Source: JBBQLG01 sp964251665 (GTDB taxonomy: Bacteria > Bacteroidota > Bacteroidia > Cytophagales > Spirosomataceae). From it: 64,000 nt of DNA. Shown here piece by piece: positions 60,459 to 64,000 of this stretch (position 1 is the first letter of the stretch; every line of letters starts with the position of its first letter). The stretch is from positions 62,001 through 126,000 of the forward strand of contig CAXUKO010000015.1 of NCBI GenBank assembly GCA_964251665.1. The letters run 5' to 3'. Made by a program: the position numbers and the translations under genes. The notes beneath the pieces were generated by a model. It was given only the letters and a program-made list of their open reading frames with translations, was not told where the DNA came from and ran no database searches.

Positions 60459-61835
60459 ATGAGTAGTTCACCCATTACAACTTCCTTTTTTGACCTCTTC
60501 AAGGTGGGGCCCGGCCCGTCGAGTTCGCATACCATTGGCCCGATGAAAGCCGCTTTCGACTTTCTACAGCGCATCGGCCAGTTGCCCGAACTGGTTTTGC
60601 AGCGTGCCACCAGCATTCGGGTGTACCTCTACGGATCGCTGAGTGCTACGGGTAAAGGACACGGCACCGACCGCGCCATTATAGCCGGCTTGCTCGGCTG
60701 GCAACCCGAAACCACCGACCCGGACGCGTTGCTGAAACTCCTGAAAGACCCTGCCGTGACCTATCCCGTACACATTGGCTCAACCCAACTTCTGTTAGGT
60801 GATCAGACCATCGTTTTTGAGCGTAAACGGTACGAATCGCCCTACGCCAACACGATGGTGCTGCGGTTACTGGCGGGCGAAGAGATGCTGGCTAAAGAGG
60901 AATATTACTCCATCGGTGGCGGTTTTATCCTGCGGAAAGGCGAGGTGGTAACGGACCCTGCCAGCGTAGCTATCCCGTATCCGTATAGCACGATGAAGGA
61001 ATTAAAGGCGCATTTGAGTACCACACGACTTCCCCTGGAAACCGTACTGCTGGCCAACGAAATTGCCCTGACCGGCCGGTCGGCCAAAGAAATTAACCAG
61101 CGGATCGATCAGATTCTGGACTTCATGCACCGGGCTGTCCGGCGGGGTTTGCGACAAAAGGGCACGCTGCCGGGTTCCATTAAACTACGCCGAAAAGCAC
61201 CCCTGCTGTTTAAACAGGCACAGGGGCTATCACAGTCGGCGGATAGCTTTCTCATTTTCCTGAATGCGTATTGTCTGGCGGCTTCCGAAGAGAATGCAGC
61301 CGGTGGTATTGTCGTTACGGCCCCCACCTCCGGCGCGTCGGGCGTAATTCCGGGACTAACGTATCTGGCCAAAAACCACTTCCATTACGACAGAGCGACC
61401 CTCCGAAAAGGCATGTGGGCGGCAGCGGCTGTCGGCTTTCTGGTGAAACACAATGCCAGCATTTCGGGGGCAGAAATGGGGTGCATGGGCGAAATCGGTT
61501 CGGCCTCGGCGATGGGTGCCGCTTTTCTAACTTACGCGGCCGGTAAGTCCATCGAAGCAGTTGAGTCTGCCGCCGAAATCGGCATTGAGCATCATCTCGG
61601 CATGACTTGTGATCCCATTGGCGGCTACGTCCAGATTCCCTGCATCGAGCGCAATGCAATGGGAGCGGTAAAAGCTTACAATGCGTTTTTGCTGGCCTCG
61701 TCCGGTTCGCCTGCCATGCAGAAAATCTCCCTCGATTCGGTCATCAAAGTCATGAAAGCCACTGGCCGTGATATGTCTACCCGCTACAAGGAAACCTCCG
61801 AAGCCGGGCTGGCCCTGAGCGCCACAGAGTGCTGA
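60459..61835 (+). CDS. sdaA: L-serine dehydratase (iron-sulfur, single chain)
   Basis: The protein has 458 residues. The beta-chain region starts with SSPITTSFFDLFKVGPGPSS and SHTIGPMKAAFDF. The alpha-chain region has GCMGEIGSASAMGAAF, TCDPIGGYVQIPC with the cluster cysteines, and ERNAMGAVKAYNA. It converts L-serine to pyruvate and ammonia. Confidence 0.95.
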   Translation: MSSSPITTSFFDLFKVGPGPSSSHTIGPMKAAFDFLQRIGQLPELVLQRATSIRVYLYGSLSATGKGHGTDRAIIAGLLGWQPETTDPDALLKLLKDPAVTYPVHIGSTQLLLGDQTIVFERKRYESPYANTMVLRLLAGEEMLAKEEYYSIGGGFILRKGEVVTDPASVAIPYPYSTMKELKAHLSTTRLPLETVLLANEIALTGRSAKEINQRIDQILDFMHRAVRRGLRQKGTLPGSIKLRRKAPLLFKQAQGLSQSADSFLIFLNAYCLAASEENAAGGIVVTAPTSGASGVIPGLTYLAKNHFHYDRATLRKGMWAAAAVGFLVKHNASISGAEMGCMGEIGSASAMGAAFLTYAAGKSIEAVESAAEIGIEHHLGMTCDPIGGYVQIPCIERNAMGAVKAYNAFLLASSGSPAMQKISLDSVIKVMKATGRDMSTRYKETSEAGLALSATEC

Positions 61836-61916
61836 AACCGTTCCCTTACTTTGAGAACATTCTTAAAAGTCTACAGTTTTAGTAGGCAGATTCTCAACGT
61901 AAACAGGTTATCAATC

Positions 61917-62297
61917 ATGCGCTTTATTTCAACCAAAGTACACGGAATGATCGATTATGTGGCCGGCATACTCTTCATTGCGTCGCCGTGGTTATTCGGC
62001 TTCGCTGATGGTGGTGCGGCTCAATGGGTGCCTATTGTGGTCGGGCTGGCAACGCTGGCTACGTCGCTGATGACAGATTATGAGTTAGGCGTGATGAAGG
62101 TGGTGTCGGTGCCGATGCACCTGACACTTGATGTAATTGAGGGGCTGTTGCTGATTGCATCGCCCTGGCTGTTCGGTTTTGCTGACTTTGCCCACTGGCC
62201 ACACGTTATTTTCGGAATTATGGCGCTCGGGTCCGGCCTGATGACGCGCAAAATTGCTTACGATAATCATAGTCCGGTGCAGATGACGCAACCTTAA
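61917..62297 (+). CDS. SPW repeat membrane protein
   Basis: The protein has 126 residues from the ATG at 61917. It has four membrane helices and two copies of the SPW motif (FIASPWLFGFAD and LIASPWLFGFAD). These small inner-membrane proteins have no known activity. Confidence 0.9.
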   Translation: MRFISTKVHGMIDYVAGILFIASPWLFGFADGGAAQWVPIVVGLATLATSLMTDYELGVMKVVSVPMHLTLDVIEGLLLIASPWLFGFADFAHWPHVIFGIMALGSGLMTRKIAYDNHSPVQMTQP

Positions 62298-62315
62298 TCA
62301 ACACAATACCAAAGG

Positions 62316-62368
62316 AAATGGGGGTGAGGCAAGACGGACAAAACCGGGCTGATTCACCCCCATTTTTG
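62316..62368 (+). terminator. Terminator after the SPW gene
   Basis: AAATGGGGGTGA (62316-62327) and TCACCCCCATTT (62354-62365) pair perfectly and are followed by TTGG. Confidence 0.75.
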
Positions 62369-62442
62369 GTTTATAGGCTGGTTCCTGAACGAACGACGGC
62401 TTACCTGTTCGAATAATCAACGAAAAACAGTAGGTTCGGCGC

Positions 62443-63567
62443 ATGAAAACGCTCCTCCTGTTTAGCTGCCTACTCCTTACCGGGACAACCTATCAGCGAT
62501 CTATCGGCGCAGATCAGCCTATATTCAAGCGCCAGTTTGTGGCGGCCGAAAGTTACGAATCCGCAGCAGTGTTCGACGTGGATAAGAATGGTACGCCGGA
62601 TATCGTCTCCGGCGACTTCTGGTACGAGGGACCGCTGTTCCGAAAACGTCATCTGATTGGCAATCAACGGCGCGAAGACCAGTATTACGATGATTTTTCG
62701 ACCATTCCGCTGGATGTCAACGCCGACGGCCGTACCGATGTAGTAACTGGCGGCTGGTGGGGCGGTAAGCTGCGCTGGCTCGAAAACCCGACTGGTACAG
62801 CAAAACCCGATGGTGAATGGCCGGTTCACGAGATAGCCACCGTCGGCAATATCGAAACGACCCGTGCCTGGGATGTGGATAGCGACGGAACGCCCGAAAT
62901 AGTACCCAACAATCCCGGTAAGCCCCTGAAATATTTCACGCTCAAAAATGGCGTCTTTCAGCAAGTCGACGTAGCGCCCACGCAGGGGCATGGCCTTGGT
63001 TTTGGCGATGTAAACGGCGATGGGCAGGGCGATTTTATTGTCAGTGACGGTTGGCTCGAAGCGGGTAAAACGGGCTGGACGCTGCATCCTGAGTTTTCGC
63101 TCGGTACTGCCAGTGTCCCCATCCTGGTTGTCGACGTAAACGGCGATAAACAGAATGATCTGATTGTAGGGCAGGGGCATGGCTACGGGCTGCACTGGTA
63201 TGAACAGCGGGTTGAGCCGGGCAACAAGCGGTTATGGGAAAAGCACCTGATCGACGACAAAAATTCGCAGTACCACACGATGGAATGGTTCGATATTACG
63301 GGCGATGGCCAACCGGAGTTGATTACCGGCAAGCGGTTTCGGGCGCATAATGATAACGACCCCGGCACGAATGACCCGGTCGGGCTGTACTATTTCACCT
63401 GGGATGGTAAAGCGTTCGTAAAACACATCATTGCGTCCGGCCCGGCGGGGGAGGGCAAAGGCACCGGCATTTATTTCGCCATCGCCGACCTGCGAAACAC
63501 CGGCCGAAAAGACATTGTGGTGGCGGGAAAAGACGGGCTGGCCGTTTTTTTCAATCAAGCTCACTGA
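62443..63567 (+). CDS. FG-GAP/VCBS repeat protein
   Basis: The protein has 374 residues with a signal peptide (LLLFSCLLLTGTTYQ). It has several calcium-binding-like repeats: FDVDKNGTPDIVSGD, DVNADGRTDVVTGGWWG, DVDSDGTPEIVPN, DVNGDGQGDFIVSDG, DITGDGQPELITGK. It forms a beta-propeller at the cell surface or periplasm. Such proteins often go with polysaccharide breakdown in Bacteroidota; none of those genes is adjacent. Confidence 0.9.
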   Translation: MKTLLLFSCLLLTGTTYQRSIGADQPIFKRQFVAAESYESAAVFDVDKNGTPDIVSGDFWYEGPLFRKRHLIGNQRREDQYYDDFSTIPLDVNADGRTDVVTGGWWGGKLRWLENPTGTAKPDGEWPVHEIATVGNIETTRAWDVDSDGTPEIVPNNPGKPLKYFTLKNGVFQQVDVAPTQGHGLGFGDVNGDGQGDFIVSDGWLEAGKTGWTLHPEFSLGTASVPILVVDVNGDKQNDLIVGQGHGYGLHWYEQRVEPGNKRLWEKHLIDDKNSQYHTMEWFDITGDGQPELITGKRFRAHNDNDPGTNDPVGLYYFTWDGKAFVKHIIASGPAGEGKGTGIYFAIADLRNTGRKDIVVAGKDGLAVFFNQAH

Positions 63568-63621
63568 AGCGGGAGAACGGGCCAAAGCGTACCTTTGTTA
63601 TTCATTAACAAACCTGCCGCC

Positions 63622-64000
63622 ATGAACTTCCAACTCTTTCAACAAGCAGATCCTGTCTGGCTTACGCTGATTGTGTTTATGAGTCACCTGCTCCGCTACC
63701 TGATCGTAGCCGGGCTGTTTTTCGGTATTTATTATAGCTGGAAAAAACAGAACCGGGCGCGCCGGAAGATTCAGCAGCGGATACCCAAAAACAAGGATTA
63801 CCAGCGCGAGATTATGTATTCCGTTGGCACCGTGCTGGTGTTTACGGGTATCACCTTCCTGATGGCCAGTCCGCTGATTCGGGGGCATAACCTGATGTAC
63901 CGACACTGGTCCGATTACGGAACGGCCTATGGACTGCTTTCGTTTCTGGGCCTGATCCTATTCCACGATACCTATTTTTACTGGACGCACCGGGCCATGC
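63622..64000 (+). CDS. Sterol desaturase / fatty acid hydroxylase family protein (3' end outside window)
   Basis: The first 126 residues are visible. There are two membrane segments (LTLIVFMSHLLRYLIVAGLFF; VGTVLVFTGITFLMA), a third (YGLLSFLGLILF), and the first histidine motif HDTYFYWTHRAM, which binds the iron pair in this family. The gene continues past the window end. Members hydroxylate or desaturate lipids, for example carotenoids or fatty acids. Confidence 0.88.
   Translation, partial: MNFQLFQQADPVWLTLIVFMSHLLRYLIVAGLFFGIYYSWKKQNRARRKIQQRIPKNKDYQREIMYSVGTVLVFTGITFLMASPLIRGHNLMYRHWSDYGTAYGLLSFLGLILFHDTYFYWTHRAM

Noticed and set aside
1..64000. tRNA genes, rRNA, CRISPR arrays, prophage
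   Set aside because: No cloverleaf sequences, rRNA blocks, regularly spaced repeats, or phage structural or integrase genes were noticed on reading; a dedicated scan was not possible.

Overview
The window looks like chromosomal DNA of a Bacteroidota bacterium of the order Cytophagales, most likely close to Spirosoma. This rests on gene content and style rather than on a marker-gene match. The signs are a GLPGLI protein beside a SusC-like outer-membrane beta-barrel protein, a secreted zinc protease with a type IX secretion tail, a ThuA/PKD/cytochrome c/CBM6-type fusion protein, ribosomal protein S16 with a long Ala/Glu/Pro tail, DUF4403, DUF2027-Smr and DUF4260 proteins, and several TAnnTTTG promoter boxes of the Bacteroidota type. 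Most of the window is moderately GC-rich and densely coding. No tRNA, rRNA, CRISPR array, prophage or recognisable transposase gene was seen. One structural RNA is clear: RNase P RNA at about 38119-38523.

Layout. 1-2700: the end of a cytochrome c/CBM6 fusion protein and a Tat-exported Gfo/Idh/MocA oxidoreductase. 2700-7200: an AT-richer variable region with small unknown genes (membrane protein, lipoprotein, TPR-like protein), a YdeI-type protein, an orphan DUF433 gene and a HEPN gene pair. It is broken up by direct repeats, strong palindromes and one site resembling an integron attC. 7200-19400: ordinary metabolism and regulation (MuiA-like protein, DUF502, aroA, FAD monooxygenase, DUF4260, SDR epimerase, AraC regulator, Uma2, DinB, M42 peptidase). 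19500-26340: GLPGLI protein plus outer-membrane beta-barrel protein, a membrane protein, and a BlaI/M56 regulatory pair with a visible operator. 26500-32440: a tightly overlapping signalling operon of hybrid kinase, CheR, CheB and response-regulator kinase. 32600-38100: a small charged protein, a Pif1-type helicase, an Smr protein and a DUF4403 lipoprotein. 38100-41200: rnpB, a VOC protein and the rpsP-rimM-trmD operon.

41200-46240: a stand-alone peptidoglycan glycosyltransferase with a decayed copy of its C-terminus nearby, and a lipoprotein gene lying between the two; then GNAT and RluD. 46250-51350: a PLP enzyme, an M24 peptidase, a second small charged protein, creatininase-like protein and class II FBP aldolase. 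52175-56071: a large secreted metalloprotease with three 100-residue tandem repeats. 56260-64000: MOSC, a HAD/MFS pair, AraC, a lipoprotein, L-serine dehydratase, SPW and VCBS-repeat proteins, and the start of a sterol-desaturase-like membrane protein.

The gaps carry an unusual density of palindromic repeats. There are at least three dispersed families: arms starting TTTGTCAT (four copies), CACAGAG/CTCTGTG arms (two full copies and one half), and TATCA...TGATA REP-like elements (two copies). There are also several very long perfect terminator palindromes. The most interesting unexplained items are the repeat-bounded blocks between 2950 and 7175, a pair of related tiny charged proteins with the same leader sequence (32606 and 48716), the 100-residue repeat domain of the metalloprotease, and the duplicated glycosyltransferase tail.
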